Of a stretch of DNA of 64,000 nt, positions 49,115-58,040 are shown one piece after another. A program made the position numbers and the translations under genes. This DNA comes from Paenibacillus sp. Root444D2 (GTDB lineage Bacteria; Bacillota; Bacilli; Paenibacillales; NBRC-103111): assembly GCF_001426375.1 (NCBI RefSeq), contig NZ_LMEO01000034.1:206284-270283 (forward strand). The letters run 5' to 3'. Below the pieces are notes generated by a model. That model ran no database searches. It saw nothing but the letters and a program-made list of their open reading frames with translations, and had not been told where the DNA came from. Position 1 is the stretch's first letter. The number at the start of each line of letters is the position of its first letter.

Positions 49115-49990
49115 TTGTCCGAAACATCATCTGAATCTGTGCTGCTTGTCGATGGCATGGCTTTATTATTTCGTGGTTATTACGCCACTTCTTCCAGTGG
49201 TTACATTATGAGAACAAGTGCCGGTATGCCGGTTAACGGGGTTTATGGTTTTCTTAAATATTTGCTAGATGCGATTCAGACGTTCAAACCTACACATGTT
49301 GTTTGCTGCTGGGATATGGGAAGTAAGACGTTTCGTACGGAGAAATTTGATAATTACAAAGCGAATCGCGGACCTGCTCCGGAAGAGCTGATCCCTCAAT
49401 TTGATTTAGTGAAGGAAGTAACGGCCAGCTTTAACATACCGAACGTGGGTGTTATCGGATACGAGGCGGATGATTGCATAGGCACATTGGCAAGTACATA
49501 TAGTCCATCTACGAAGGTGCAGATTCTCACAGGTGATCACGATATGCTGCAGCTTGTAAATGAGAATACGGAAGTTATTATTATGAAAAAAGGTCAATCC
49601 AACTATATGGTGTATACGCTGGAAACCTTGATGGAAGAGAAAAGTCTAACACCTGCTCAAATTATCGATCTGAAGGGTTTAACAGGAGATACGGCGGATA
49701 ACTATCCGGGGGTAAAAGGAATTGGTGAGAAAACTGCGACCAAACTGCTCATGGAGTATCAGGACATCGCCGGGATTTTGGAAAATCTAGCGGCTCTGCC
49801 GAAAGGTGTTCGCGCCAAAATTGAGGCGGAGATCGACATGCTGCATTTATCACGCGATTTGGCTACGATTCGTTTGGATGCGCCTGTCGCTTGTGCGCTT
49901 GAGGAATGCGGCTGGTCGATGGAGCGGGAAAAGGTCATTAGCAAGTTCGAGGAATTGGAATTCAAGGGCTTGATGAGATTAATTGGATAA
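49115..49990 (+). CDS. 5'-3' exonuclease (YpcP-like, PolI 5'-nuclease domain)
   Basis: 291 residues from TTG 49115, with TAGGAGCG upstream; the ATG at 49088 precedes that site. It matches the stand-alone 5'-nuclease/FEN family: LLVDGMALLFRGYYA, the Asp-rich metal region VVCCWDMGSKTFRTEKFDNYKANR, GYEADDCIGTLAS, LTGDHDMLQLV, and the helix-hairpin-helix DLKGLTGDTADNYPGVKGIGEKTATKLL. These enzymes remove RNA primers and 5' flaps and back up Pol I. A strong terminator follows. Confidence 0.93.
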   Translation: MSETSSESVLLVDGMALLFRGYYATSSSGYIMRTSAGMPVNGVYGFLKYLLDAIQTFKPTHVVCCWDMGSKTFRTEKFDNYKANRGPAPEELIPQFDLVKEVTASFNIPNVGVIGYEADDCIGTLASTYSPSTKVQILTGDHDMLQLVNENTEVIIMKKGQSNYMVYTLETLMEEKSLTPAQIIDLKGLTGDTADNYPGVKGIGEKTATKLLMEYQDIAGILENLAALPKGVRAKIEAEIDMLHLSRDLATIRLDAPVACALEECGWSMEREKVISKFEELEFKGLMRLIG

Positions 49991-49999
49991 AATCATATG

Positions 50000-50036
50000 G
50001 AAGGGACAGGGCTGCTAATGGTCCTGTCCCTTTTTA
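50000..50036 (+). terminator. Terminator after exonuclease gene
   Basis: AAGGGACAGG (50000-50009) pairs perfectly with CCTGTCCCTT (50022-50031), then TTTATTTTT. It separates convergent genes. Confidence 0.88.
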
Positions 50037-50039
50037 TTT

Positions 50040-51014
50040 TTAACGTGCAGGTGAGAAATTAGCTACTTGTTTGAGGATGACTTCGATTTGTTCCAGTGTC
50101 TCGGTTCCAAGAACAACATCAACGGCTTTCACATTCTCTTCGATCTGTTCAGGTCGAGTCGCACCGATGAGCGCAGAGCTTATTCCTGGTTGACGGAGTA
50201 CCCATGCTAGAGCGAGCTGTGCGAGAGAGATATGGAGCTGCTGAGCAACCTGCTCCAGCTCATGAACAACTTGAAGCACTTGGTTATTCAAATAGCTGTT
50301 AATGACACCATTTACGGAGTCGTTAGCGGCACGACTCTCAGTCGGAATCGGCTGTCCCAGCTTGTATTTACCGGTTAAAATGCCTTGAGCAAGCGGCGAG
50401 AACACAACTTGACCCAATCCTTTTTGCGCTGACACAGGCAATACTTCTCGCTCGATATAGCGCTCAAACATATTATAAATCGGCTGATTAGAGATCAGCG
50501 GTCTTAGGCGCAAACGCTCGGCAATACCAGCTGCCTCGGTAATTTGGGCACCGCTCCACTCACTGACAGCGGCGTACATAATTTTACCTTGAGCAGCTAA
50601 GTCGTCCAAAGCGCGAAGCGTCTCTTCCAGCGGTGTATGGATGTCATAGCGATGGCAGAAGTATAAATCAATGTAGTCGACACCTAATCTCTTTAAGCTC
50701 GCATCACACTGCTCGAAGATGTGCTTACGGGATAAACCTCGATCATTCGGACCATCACCCATCGGGAAGTAGACCTTCGACGAGAGCACATAGCTTGACC
50801 TCTCATAGGGCTTCAACGCCGCCCCCATCGCTTTTTCGCCCTCGCCACGATTGTAAGCATTAGCTGTATCGAAGAAATTAATGCCACTTTCAAAAGCTTT
50901 CGCGATACAAGCATCTGCTGCCTTTTGTTCGGCGGCTGTTCCGTAGGTAAGCCAGCTCCCCAAGCTAATTTCACTTACTTTTAACCCGCTGCGACCCACG
51001 TTTCTATACTTCAT
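50040..51014 (-). CDS. Aldo/keto reductase (Kv-beta / YghZ-like)
   Basis: 324 residues. Starts MKYRNVGRSGLKVSEISLGSWLTYG. Catalytic tetrad: Asp and Tyr in FFDTANAYNRGEGE, Lys in LSSKVYFP, His in LYFCHRYD. The segment SNQPIYNMFERYIEREVLPVSAQKGLGQVVFSPLAQGILTGKY is typical of the potassium-channel beta-subunit-like group. It is NADPH-dependent and cytoplasmic; the substrate is unknown, but the neighbouring uxaE and AraC genes make a sugar-derived carbonyl plausible. The AraC gene lies upstream on the same strand. Confidence 0.9.
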   Translation of the reverse strand: MKYRNVGRSGLKVSEISLGSWLTYGTAAEQKAADACIAKAFESGINFFDTANAYNRGEGEKAMGAALKPYERSSYVLSSKVYFPMGDGPNDRGLSRKHIFEQCDASLKRLGVDYIDLYFCHRYDIHTPLEETLRALDDLAAQGKIMYAAVSEWSGAQITEAAGIAERLRLRPLISNQPIYNMFERYIEREVLPVSAQKGLGQVVFSPLAQGILTGKYKLGQPIPTESRAANDSVNGVINSYLNNQVLQVVHELEQVAQQLHISLAQLALAWVLRQPGISSALIGATRPEQIEENVKAVDVVLGTETLEQIEVILKQVANFSPAR

Positions 51015-51116
51015 GAAATGTTTACCATCCTCTCATTATGCTGCATTGAAGTCATTATAAGAGTGGAGAGGTTAGCTTGACAATGACGCACTATTTGTTC
51101 ACTTAGTTACTTTAAC

Positions 51117-51968
51117 TTAAGTAACCGCCGATTGCCGATAGCGAAGAGGTGTCGTTTTGGTCATTTGACGGAAGACGCGTCCGAACTGTACAAGTGACCC
51201 GAAGCCTGCCTGCTCAGCGATCAAAATAACTTTAAGTTTCGTAGTTGTCAGCAGTCGCTGCGCTTCTTGCACACGAACGAGATTCACATATTCAATAAGC
51301 GAAAATCCGGTAATTTCCTTGAACATCCGGCTTAAATAAGCCGGGCTGATTTCGAATTGCTCAGCCAGCTCTTCCAGACGGATAGGTTCAGGATAATGAA
51401 TATTGATAAATCTCACGATGGTGGAAATTTTCCGATGCAGTGGTGAAATGTGTTCGGGAGATGTAGACGGATGCATAAGGACGAAGCGTGCTGTAAACAG
51501 CAGAAGCTCAGTCAAATATTGACGCAAGGCGAAAGTTTGCCCAAGCTGAGGCTCCTTCGCTTCATGAATCAATTTACCCAGAATGTCTTCGACTAAACGC
51601 CGAGTAGGCAGATCTAATCGCAGAACAGGAGTAGCATGTGTGAAAGCATCGAGAAGAAATGGAGCATCCTCTTTGGCACTCGCTAAAAAGCTATCATCGA
51701 AATTAATCACTACACGCGCATGTCCTAAGTTGTCCGAGTCTGATGTCGCATGAAGCTCACGCCGATTTATAAGCACTAGGTCCCCAGGAAGGATGAGATA
51801 CGAGCGATCACGAATGAAGTACATACGCTCACCTTCGTACAAATAGTAAAGCTCGTACATGTCATGCATGTGTTGAGTCCTCTCGAAGGAACCAGAACGA
51901 TGAATATGTTGGATATAAAATGGGCCTTCTTCTTCATTGCCGAAGGTGACAGTTCGTGACATAGACAT
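51117..51968 (-). CDS. AraC-family transcriptional regulator
   Basis: 283 residues from ATG 51968 with AAAGGAG upstream; the longer start at 51992 is not supported. The N-terminal cupin sensor (HMHDMYELYYLYEGERMYFIRDRSYLILPGDLVLINRRELHATSD) is followed by two HTH motifs: IRLEELAEQFEISPAYLSRMFKEITGFSLIEYVNLVRVQEAQRLL and VILIAEQAGFGSLVQFGRVFRQMTKTTPLRYRQ. It is divergent from uxaE and probably controls it or the aldo/keto reductase in response to a sugar acid. Confidence 0.92.
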   Translation of the reverse strand: MSMSRTVTFGNEEEGPFYIQHIHRSGSFERTQHMHDMYELYYLYEGERMYFIRDRSYLILPGDLVLINRRELHATSDSDNLGHARVVINFDDSFLASAKEDAPFLLDAFTHATPVLRLDLPTRRLVEDILGKLIHEAKEPQLGQTFALRQYLTELLLFTARFVLMHPSTSPEHISPLHRKISTIVRFINIHYPEPIRLEELAEQFEISPAYLSRMFKEITGFSLIEYVNLVRVQEAQRLLTTTKLKVILIAEQAGFGSLVQFGRVFRQMTKTTPLRYRQSAVT

Positions 51969-52108
51969 AGGTAGGACTCCTTTGGTTCTCAATGATTATT
52001 TGAAGTATAGCATGATTTTAGTGAAAAATATGAATAGTTTTAACGAAAAATAAGAAGAGATGATGAGAAAATTTTCGTACCTTGCGATATGATTGAGCTA
52101 TGAGAAAT

Positions 52109-52124
52109 GAGTAAACGCTTGCAT
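52109..52124. promoter_or_regulatory. Weak catabolite-responsive element upstream of uxaE
   Basis: GTAAACGCTTGCAT partly matches the CcpA cre consensus in the core but has about three mismatches. It lies 20-35 bp before the uxaE start in the divergent intergenic region. Confidence 0.3.
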
Positions 52125-52144
52125 AACAAGGGAGGATTTACACA

Positions 52145-53629
52145 ATGAAACAGCTTATCGAAGCTATTAAATCAGGAAATATAACGACATTTTCTTCACC
52201 GGATGTGAAAGTGTATGCAGCATCTTTTACACAAGTAGGTAATACTTCCCTTTTAATGGTGCGAACAGCGGCAGGTAAGAAGCTTATCGCTGCAGGCGAG
52301 GGAGAACTATACGACCAACTCATTGGGGAAAACGTGGATGGCGGTAAAGTAGCTTCTTTATCTCACGAAAATCGTCTTACGCTTAACCAATTCCTTCCAT
52401 ATACGGCTCCGCAGGCATTTGGTACACAAGTAGCTACAATGGGTTTAGGTGATCGACTTGGTATTGCAAGCCCTGGACATATTCAAACGATTCGCGGCAA
52501 AGACATTCGCCCAGTGCTAGCACAGCAAAGTATTCGTGAACTTGCGCTAACAGGCCGAACCTATGAGGATGTTTTGGATGCGGCTGCTTATGCTGTTTTC
52601 CAAGAGGGCTATAAAGATGGGTATGGTGCAGACGGTGACCATTTGAAGAAGGAAGAAGACATCGAGTACGCACTGCGTCTTGGTTTTACGATGCTGACAC
52701 TTGATTGCTCGGAAAATATCGACAATACCATTGAATCTATGTCTGAAGCGGAAATCGCAGCAAAATATGAACAGCTGCCAGCTAGTTTGCGTAATCATTA
52801 TGAAAAGCGTTACCTTGAAACAGCAGCTAATGTTCCTGGAGCGACTCTTAACTATACACGTCAAGCTTTACAGAAAGATGTGCTGATTTACGACGCAGCA
52901 ATTAATTTCATGGAAGCTATCTTCCGTAAGTATATCGCGACGCTTGATCGCGCAGTCGATTTTGAAATCTCTATTGATGAAACGGCTACGCCGACATCTC
53001 CTGAAGCGCATTATTTGGTAGCTAACGAGCTTCGCGACCGTGGAGTTACGATCTTCAGCATGGCGCCGCGCTTCTGCGGGGAATTCCAGAAGGGAATTGA
53101 CTATATCGGCGATATCGCTCAGTTTGAACGTGAATTAGCTAGCCATGCCGCGATTGCTGTACATTTCGAATACAAGCTTAGTATTCATTCCGGCAGCGAT
53201 AAATTCAGTGTATTCCCACTCATCGGGCAGTACACGAACGGCCTGTTCCATATCAAAACAGCAGGAACGAACTGGCTCGAAGCGGTACGTGTCGTAGCGA
53301 AGGTAAATCCTTCCCTATACCGCCGCATGCATCAATATGCGCTTGATCATTTCAGTGAGGCTACAGCTTACTATCATGTGACAACTGATATTAACGCTAT
53401 CGTTCCACTGGGTGAAGTGACGGATGCTGGTCTGCCGGATTATATGGAAGAAAATAATGCTCGCCAACTGCTGCACATCACGTACGGCTTGCTGCTTCAA
53501 TCGAAGAATGCCGATGGCAGCAAACAATTTGCTGACGAATTCTTCCAGACGTTGGCGGAACAAGAAGATGCCTTTGCTGAAGGTCTTCGTTATCATATTG
53601 GCAGACATTTAGAGCTGCTGGGTAAATAA
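52145..53629 (+). CDS. uxaE: Tagaturonate/fructuronate epimerase
   Basis: 494 residues, the length of the UxaE family, which interconverts D-tagaturonate and D-fructuronate so that galacturonate can enter the mannonate route. Family blocks include GLGDRLGIASPGHIQTI (N-terminal), VFQEGYKDGYGADGDHLK, FTMLTLDCSENIDNT, DFEISIDETATPTSPEAHYLVANEL and YKLSIHSGSDKFSVFPL. GGGAGGA lies ahead of ATG 52145. Its presence beside a pectate-lyase-like exoenzyme supports a pectin/galacturonate locus. Confidence 0.88.
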   Translation: MKQLIEAIKSGNITTFSSPDVKVYAASFTQVGNTSLLMVRTAAGKKLIAAGEGELYDQLIGENVDGGKVASLSHENRLTLNQFLPYTAPQAFGTQVATMGLGDRLGIASPGHIQTIRGKDIRPVLAQQSIRELALTGRTYEDVLDAAAYAVFQEGYKDGYGADGDHLKKEEDIEYALRLGFTMLTLDCSENIDNTIESMSEAEIAAKYEQLPASLRNHYEKRYLETAANVPGATLNYTRQALQKDVLIYDAAINFMEAIFRKYIATLDRAVDFEISIDETATPTSPEAHYLVANELRDRGVTIFSMAPRFCGEFQKGIDYIGDIAQFERELASHAAIAVHFEYKLSIHSGSDKFSVFPLIGQYTNGLFHIKTAGTNWLEAVRVVAKVNPSLYRRMHQYALDHFSEATAYYHVTTDINAIVPLGEVTDAGLPDYMEENNARQLLHITYGLLLQSKNADGSKQFADEFFQTLAEQEDAFAEGLRYHIGRHLELLGK

Positions 53630-53636
53630 TTATAGA

Positions 53637-53668
53637 GTCGATCTCCAGATGCGGAGGTCGGCTTTTTA
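53637..53668 (+). terminator. Terminator after uxaE
   Basis: GTCGATCTCC (53637-53646) and GGAGGTCGGC (53653-53662) with loop AGATGC, then TTTTTATT. Confidence 0.82.
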
Positions 53669-53795
53669 TTAGGTATCTAGTCGGAGAGGAGCCGATTCTC
53701 GGTAGGAGCATATTCGTCCATCGCTTGTAGACCCGTAAGGATTTAAGTATGATTAAACAAGTGAGAGTTAGACAGTCAGATAGTGAGGTTGCTGC

Positions 53796-55196
53796 ATGCA
53801 AAAGAGATTAAGCCGCAAACATTTTCGGGTTCGGCTGGAAGATATGATTGTTACGCTTCGTCAAGAAATCTTGTCTGGCAAAGCGGCTATCGGCAGCTAC
53901 TTGCCTTCTGAAAGTGATCTGGAAAAGCGATTCGAGCTCAGCAATGCATCCGTTCGCAACGGTCTTAAAGTTCTCGTAGAGGAAGGATTTATTGAGAAAA
54001 TTGCCAGGGTAGGAAATAGGATAATAAGTCCCTCTTCCGAACAAAAGACGGTTATCAAATTTGGTTATGTCCAATCATTTGCCGGACTTGTCGAGATGGA
54101 AGAAATGCTGGCTGTGTTTGCTAATCAATACCCGCATATTGTTGTACATCCAATAGAACTGCCTTCGGGCAGCTATTCCAAATCATTGAAGCAATATATG
54201 GAAGCGGAGCTCCTCGATTGTGTAATGATTAATAATAATAATTTTCAGGATTTCGTGGAAAATGACTGTACCCATTTATTGGAGCCGATTGAGCAAATGG
54301 ATGATTTGTATCCGTTTTTAACGGAACCGTTTCAACAAGGAGGTCACACGCTCGTTCGGCCATTTAATTATTCGCCTGTCGTTTTGTGCTATAACAAAAA
54401 GCATTTCGAACAGTCTCAAGTTCCACTGCCGAATAGTAATTGGGCATGGCGTGATCTTTTTACATATGGTCAACAATTATCTGTGAAGAATGAACGGTTT
54501 GGCTTTTATTTTTATTTGCCCTCCCGTAACCGCTGGCCGATCTTTATGCTGCAGAGCGGAACAACCTTTCAGACCGACGATAACGGAAACTACCGATTGC
54601 ATGGAAGCAAGATCATAGAAAGCCTAGAAGCATGCAGAGATCTGCTGGATGTATTTCCGAGAATTCTTTCGGAAAGCAATGCCGATGCGGAAGCACTTTT
54701 TCTAGAAGAAAAAGTTTCGGTTATTATGACAACCTATTTTTTCTTAAATCAGCTGCGAAATTCTAACATTTCCTTTGAGGTCTCCCCATTGCCGGGTTTG
54801 CAGGATTCAAGTACGCTGCTCATTATTAATGGACTAGCTGTTAACAGCCGGTCTTCTAACAAAGAGGCAGCAAAGCTGCTGGTCGATTTTTTGACCTCCT
54901 ACGAGATTCAATTACTGCTTCGTCGCAAAACGTTGAATATTACCGCTCACCGACGTGCCATGGAATGGGAAGGAGAGGAGTCGGGGTATCGACCGTCTAG
55001 ATTTTTTCTATACAGGGAAATAGTCCCGACGTTTCGGCTAATTACGGAATTGGGCCTCACCAATTACCAATTAAAAAGCATCCAGCGTGATATTATGTTA
55101 TTTTTATCGGGTCTGCAAAATAGTGCAGCGCTTAGCTCCAGATTGGAACAATTGTTGATCGAAGCTAAAGAAAGCAACATCATTCATTCCTCCTAA
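53796..55196 (+). CDS. GntR-type regulator fused to an extracellular solute-binding-like domain
   Basis: 466 residues with no signal peptide. Residues 10-80 are a GntR winged helix: RLEDMIVTLRQEILSGKAAIGSYLPSESDLEKRFELSNASVRNGLKVLVEEGFIEKIARVGNRI. From about 90 the protein resembles a family 1 ABC sugar-binding protein (FGYVQSFAGLVEMEEMLAVFANQYPHIVVHPIELPSGSYSKSL, SPVVLCYNKKHFEQSQVPLPNSNWAWRDL, ISFEVSPLPGLQDSSTLLIINGLAVNSRSSNKEAAKLLVDFL). It should be a cytoplasmic one-component sensor that binds a sugar with a transport-type domain. It probably regulates the esterase/binding-protein/exoenzyme genes immediately downstream. Confidence 0.88.
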   Translation: MQKRLSRKHFRVRLEDMIVTLRQEILSGKAAIGSYLPSESDLEKRFELSNASVRNGLKVLVEEGFIEKIARVGNRIISPSSEQKTVIKFGYVQSFAGLVEMEEMLAVFANQYPHIVVHPIELPSGSYSKSLKQYMEAELLDCVMINNNNFQDFVENDCTHLLEPIEQMDDLYPFLTEPFQQGGHTLVRPFNYSPVVLCYNKKHFEQSQVPLPNSNWAWRDLFTYGQQLSVKNERFGFYFYLPSRNRWPIFMLQSGTTFQTDDNGNYRLHGSKIIESLEACRDLLDVFPRILSESNADAEALFLEEKVSVIMTTYFFLNQLRNSNISFEVSPLPGLQDSSTLLIINGLAVNSRSSNKEAAKLLVDFLTSYEIQLLLRRKTLNITAHRRAMEWEGEESGYRPSRFFLYREIVPTFRLITELGLTNYQLKSIQRDIMLFLSGLQNSAALSSRLEQLLIEAKESNIIHSS

Positions 55197-55219
55197 GGGT
55201 TTTTCATAGGTAAACACAG

Positions 55220-55253
55220 GTGCAGGCTCATCCAAAGAGCTTGTACTTTTTTT
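55220..55253 (+). terminator. Terminator after GntR-SBP gene
   Basis: GTGCAGGCTC (55220-55229) pairs with GAGCTTGTAC (55237-55246) through two G-T pairs, followed by TTTTTTT. Confidence 0.78.
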
Positions 55254-55297
55254 ATTTCCACCCCATAAAATCACAAGTCGAACCAAAGAAAACCATA

Positions 55298-55313
55298 TTG
55301 GCTGCGCTTACAT
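55298..55313. promoter_or_regulatory. Candidate CcpA cre site upstream of the esterase operon
   Basis: TTGGCTGCGCTTACAT matches the cre consensus WTGNAARCGNWWWCAW at all but two positions. It lies 70-85 bp before the SGNH esterase start, consistent with catabolite repression of a polysaccharide-use operon. Confidence 0.5.
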
Positions 55314-55382
55314 TGATGATATCATAAATATATGAGTTAGATACGAGTCAGAAATAAAGTGAAATGATAGGTGGGGTAACTA

Positions 55383-56444
55383 ATGCAGCATAGTGGTGTT
55401 TATTTTCACAATGTTACTGAACTTGAACAGCTGCCATACCTGCCGGGACTTCGATTGCACCGCTTTCCGAAGCAGGTTCGTCACAGCTTAACGGAGAAGG
55501 GCAGAACGAAAGCGGTGCAGTCGAACGGCTGCGAGCTTCGATTTGTTACAGAAGCGAAGTATGTACAAGTGGTGCTGGCTTCGCAGGATACGAACGGTAA
55601 AGTGCTGGTGTTCAAAGGCGACTTTTTCCATTCCTCTCATCAGTTAGAGGCGGGGGTTGCAACAACCATTCAGTTGGAAGAGCCTGAAAGGTTTGCTCAA
55701 GTAATCCCGGAGAAACTGAACAATAGGGCGTTCTCTTCTAATGTTTGGCGCATTTTCTTTGAACGGTTTAGTGCTGTATTCTATGATATCGACGCGTTCG
55801 GGTTTGAAGTGAGGCCACCTTATAAGCATGAGATGCCTCAGTTGACACTTCTAGCTTATGGCTCATCGATAACGCAAGGGGCAGGAGCTTTAAGCCATTA
55901 CAACGGCTATATACAGCAAGCTGCCCGACGTCTAGAAATGGATGCATGTAACTTGGGACTTAGCGGATCCTGCTTTTGCGAAAAGGAGTTGTCCGATCAT
56001 ATTGCGGAACGCAATGACTGGGATATAGTCTATCTTGAGATCGGTGTCAACATGCGAGCGGTAGTTCCTACGGAGGAATTTGAAAGACGTACATCCTATT
56101 TACTGGACCGTATCATTGAAAGGCACCCGGAGAAGCCTGTATTTCTGACCCATATTTTTCCAAATCGGGCTACGTATTTCAGTGATTATAACCATGATTA
56201 CAGCGAGGCCGAAAGACGCTATAACGAAATCTTAGCGCAATATACAGCAAATAGAAGCCACCCTTTCCTACACCTGTTGGACGGGAGCGAGATCGTGGAT
56301 GACTTTACTTCGTTGACCAGCGATCTCATTCATCCTTCTGATTATGGCCATATTCGAATGGGAGAGAAGTTGGCAGGTTTCATGCTTCCAACTGTAAATA
56401 AGCTGCGAGAATCGCAAGTGAAACATGGAGTCATTTCCAAATAG
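55383..56444 (+). CDS. SGNH/GDSL-type hydrolase (probable carbohydrate esterase)
   Basis: 353 residues without a signal peptide. An N-terminal beta-sandwich (about 1-145) precedes the SGNH core: block I LLAYGSSITQGAGA with the catalytic Ser, block II NLGLSGSCF, block III-like IVYLEIGVNMR, and block V SDLIHPSDYGHIRMG with Asp and His. Two-domain enzymes of this kind remove acetyl or other acyl groups from oligosaccharides. Being intracellular, it probably trims imported oligosaccharides. It is followed 12 bp later by a solute-binding lipoprotein gene. Confidence 0.88.
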   Translation: MQHSGVYFHNVTELEQLPYLPGLRLHRFPKQVRHSLTEKGRTKAVQSNGCELRFVTEAKYVQVVLASQDTNGKVLVFKGDFFHSSHQLEAGVATTIQLEEPERFAQVIPEKLNNRAFSSNVWRIFFERFSAVFYDIDAFGFEVRPPYKHEMPQLTLLAYGSSITQGAGALSHYNGYIQQAARRLEMDACNLGLSGSCFCEKELSDHIAERNDWDIVYLEIGVNMRAVVPTEEFERRTSYLLDRIIERHPEKPVFLTHIFPNRATYFSDYNHDYSEAERRYNEILAQYTANRSHPFLHLLDGSEIVDDFTSLTSDLIHPSDYGHIRMGEKLAGFMLPTVNKLRESQVKHGVISK

Positions 56445-56456
56445 GAGGAGATTGAT

Positions 56457-58016
56457 ATGAGAAAGAAGTGGCTTTTATCCATAATTAGTGCATCTTTGCT
56501 TGCCGCAACCGCAGGATGCTCGCAGGCAGGGAAGCAGGAAACAGCAACCACAGGCAAGCCTGAGGGTGGGAAGGCAGCCTTCTCGATATCCTTCCGGTCC
56601 GGGAATATTTCGTACGCGGAAAATCATCCGAACATTAACGAAGAGAAATGGGTAAAGAAGCTGGAGGAGCTAACGAATACAGATTTGGACATCCGATTAA
56701 TGTCTCACAAAGAATTCGATCAAAAGATGATCCAAATGTTCGCCATTCATGATATACCCGATGTTGTTCAGGCGAGCTCTGGCTTGACGAATCCGCAATT
56801 GGCAGGGTCGGTGCAGGCTGGTGTATTTCTACCTTTAAACGATTTATTAGAAAAGCACGGCAAGAACCTTTTGAAAAAAATACCAAAAGAAGCATGGGAA
56901 AAAGAAACGGACGCCAAAGGGAATATCTACGCGATACCAGAGTGGTTATCGAATCCGTCCAGAAGAGCGACTTGGATCCGTACAGATTTATTAGAAAAAA
57001 CAGGCCTGCCAGAGCCCAAAACGGTTGATGATTACCTCAACGTTATGCGTGCGTTCAAGAAGCTAGGTGTTGAGAATCCATATATGGGACGAGAAGATTT
57101 CGTATATGCGGATGCTTTCTTCGGGGCTTATGATGTTTTCGGTAACTTCTTTATGAAGCAGGGTGATCAAATCGTTCCTAAGTTCTTTAACGTAGAAAAT
57201 ATGCAAAAGGCCATTCAAACCTATAAAACGATGGTGGATGAAGGCTTGATGAATAAAGAGTTTGAAACCATCAATCCGACCAAGTTCAAAAACGATATTT
57301 TAGCCGGAAAAGCAGGGATATGGAACATGAATGCCAACTTGTTGATTCAATGGGATCAGCAGTTGAGAGAAAACGTGGCAACCGGGAAGATGAAATTGAT
57401 TTCATCTCCAACTGGACCTGACGGCAAGGGCGGATTGCGGCTTGTCGGTAACGTGACTAGAGCTTATTTGATTAATAAAAGTGCAAAGGATCCAGCGGCT
57501 ATCATTAAATTTTTCGATTGGATGGTTAGTGACGAGGCGGAGAAATTTTTTACCTTTGGTATTAAAGGTGAGAATTACACGGAAGAGAACGGCAAACTCA
57601 ATTATAAAGCGCCAACGAATGCTAAGGATGTAGATGAGGAGACTTATAGACAAATTTTACTTTGGTTAGTTCAGGATACGACATATAACAAAGGAACTTT
57701 GAGTCTTACGCCTGAGGGGCAAGGTCTGATGAAAATGTATGATACGGTATTGGCCAAAGAAGGACGTGACGGTATCCAGTTCGATCCGCAGCTGAAGGGA
57801 TATTTGAAAAATCCTGATCTTTCGCCAACGGGAGATAAGCTTCCGCCTGTTATTCTCACACATGTTTTGAAAATGGTTTATGGAAAGGAACCGATCTCGG
57901 ACTATCCGAAAGTTTTAGAAGAGTGGAAGCAAAAAGGCGGCAATGATGTCATCAGAGAAGCTACGGAAAGATTTAACAAAAATGATGGCGTTAATCTATC
58001 GAGAACGAAGAACTGA
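56457..58016 (+). CDS. Extracellular oligosaccharide-binding lipoprotein (ABC, LplA-like)
   Basis: 519 residues. Lipoprotein signal MRKKWLLSIISASLLAATAGC with lipobox TAGC. Family 1 solute-binding fold of the long Paenibacillus type: HPNINEEKWVKKLEELTNTDLDIRLMSHKEFDQKMIQMFAIHDIPDVVQ, NIYAIPEWLSNPSRRATWIRTDLLEKTGLPEPKTVDDYLNVMRAF, and LVGNVTRAYLINKSAKDPAAIIKFFDWM. It would bind oligosaccharides for an ABC permease pair that is not in the window. GGAGGAG precedes ATG 56457. It lies in one operon with the esterase and the giant exoenzyme. Confidence 0.92.
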   Translation: MRKKWLLSIISASLLAATAGCSQAGKQETATTGKPEGGKAAFSISFRSGNISYAENHPNINEEKWVKKLEELTNTDLDIRLMSHKEFDQKMIQMFAIHDIPDVVQASSGLTNPQLAGSVQAGVFLPLNDLLEKHGKNLLKKIPKEAWEKETDAKGNIYAIPEWLSNPSRRATWIRTDLLEKTGLPEPKTVDDYLNVMRAFKKLGVENPYMGREDFVYADAFFGAYDVFGNFFMKQGDQIVPKFFNVENMQKAIQTYKTMVDEGLMNKEFETINPTKFKNDILAGKAGIWNMNANLLIQWDQQLRENVATGKMKLISSPTGPDGKGGLRLVGNVTRAYLINKSAKDPAAIIKFFDWMVSDEAEKFFTFGIKGENYTEENGKLNYKAPTNAKDVDEETYRQILLWLVQDTTYNKGTLSLTPEGQGLMKMYDTVLAKEGRDGIQFDPQLKGYLKNPDLSPTGDKLPPVILTHVLKMVYGKEPISDYPKVLEEWKQKGGNDVIREATERFNKNDGVNLSRTKN

Positions 58017-58040
58017 TAACTAGGAAAGCGAGGGTGATAA

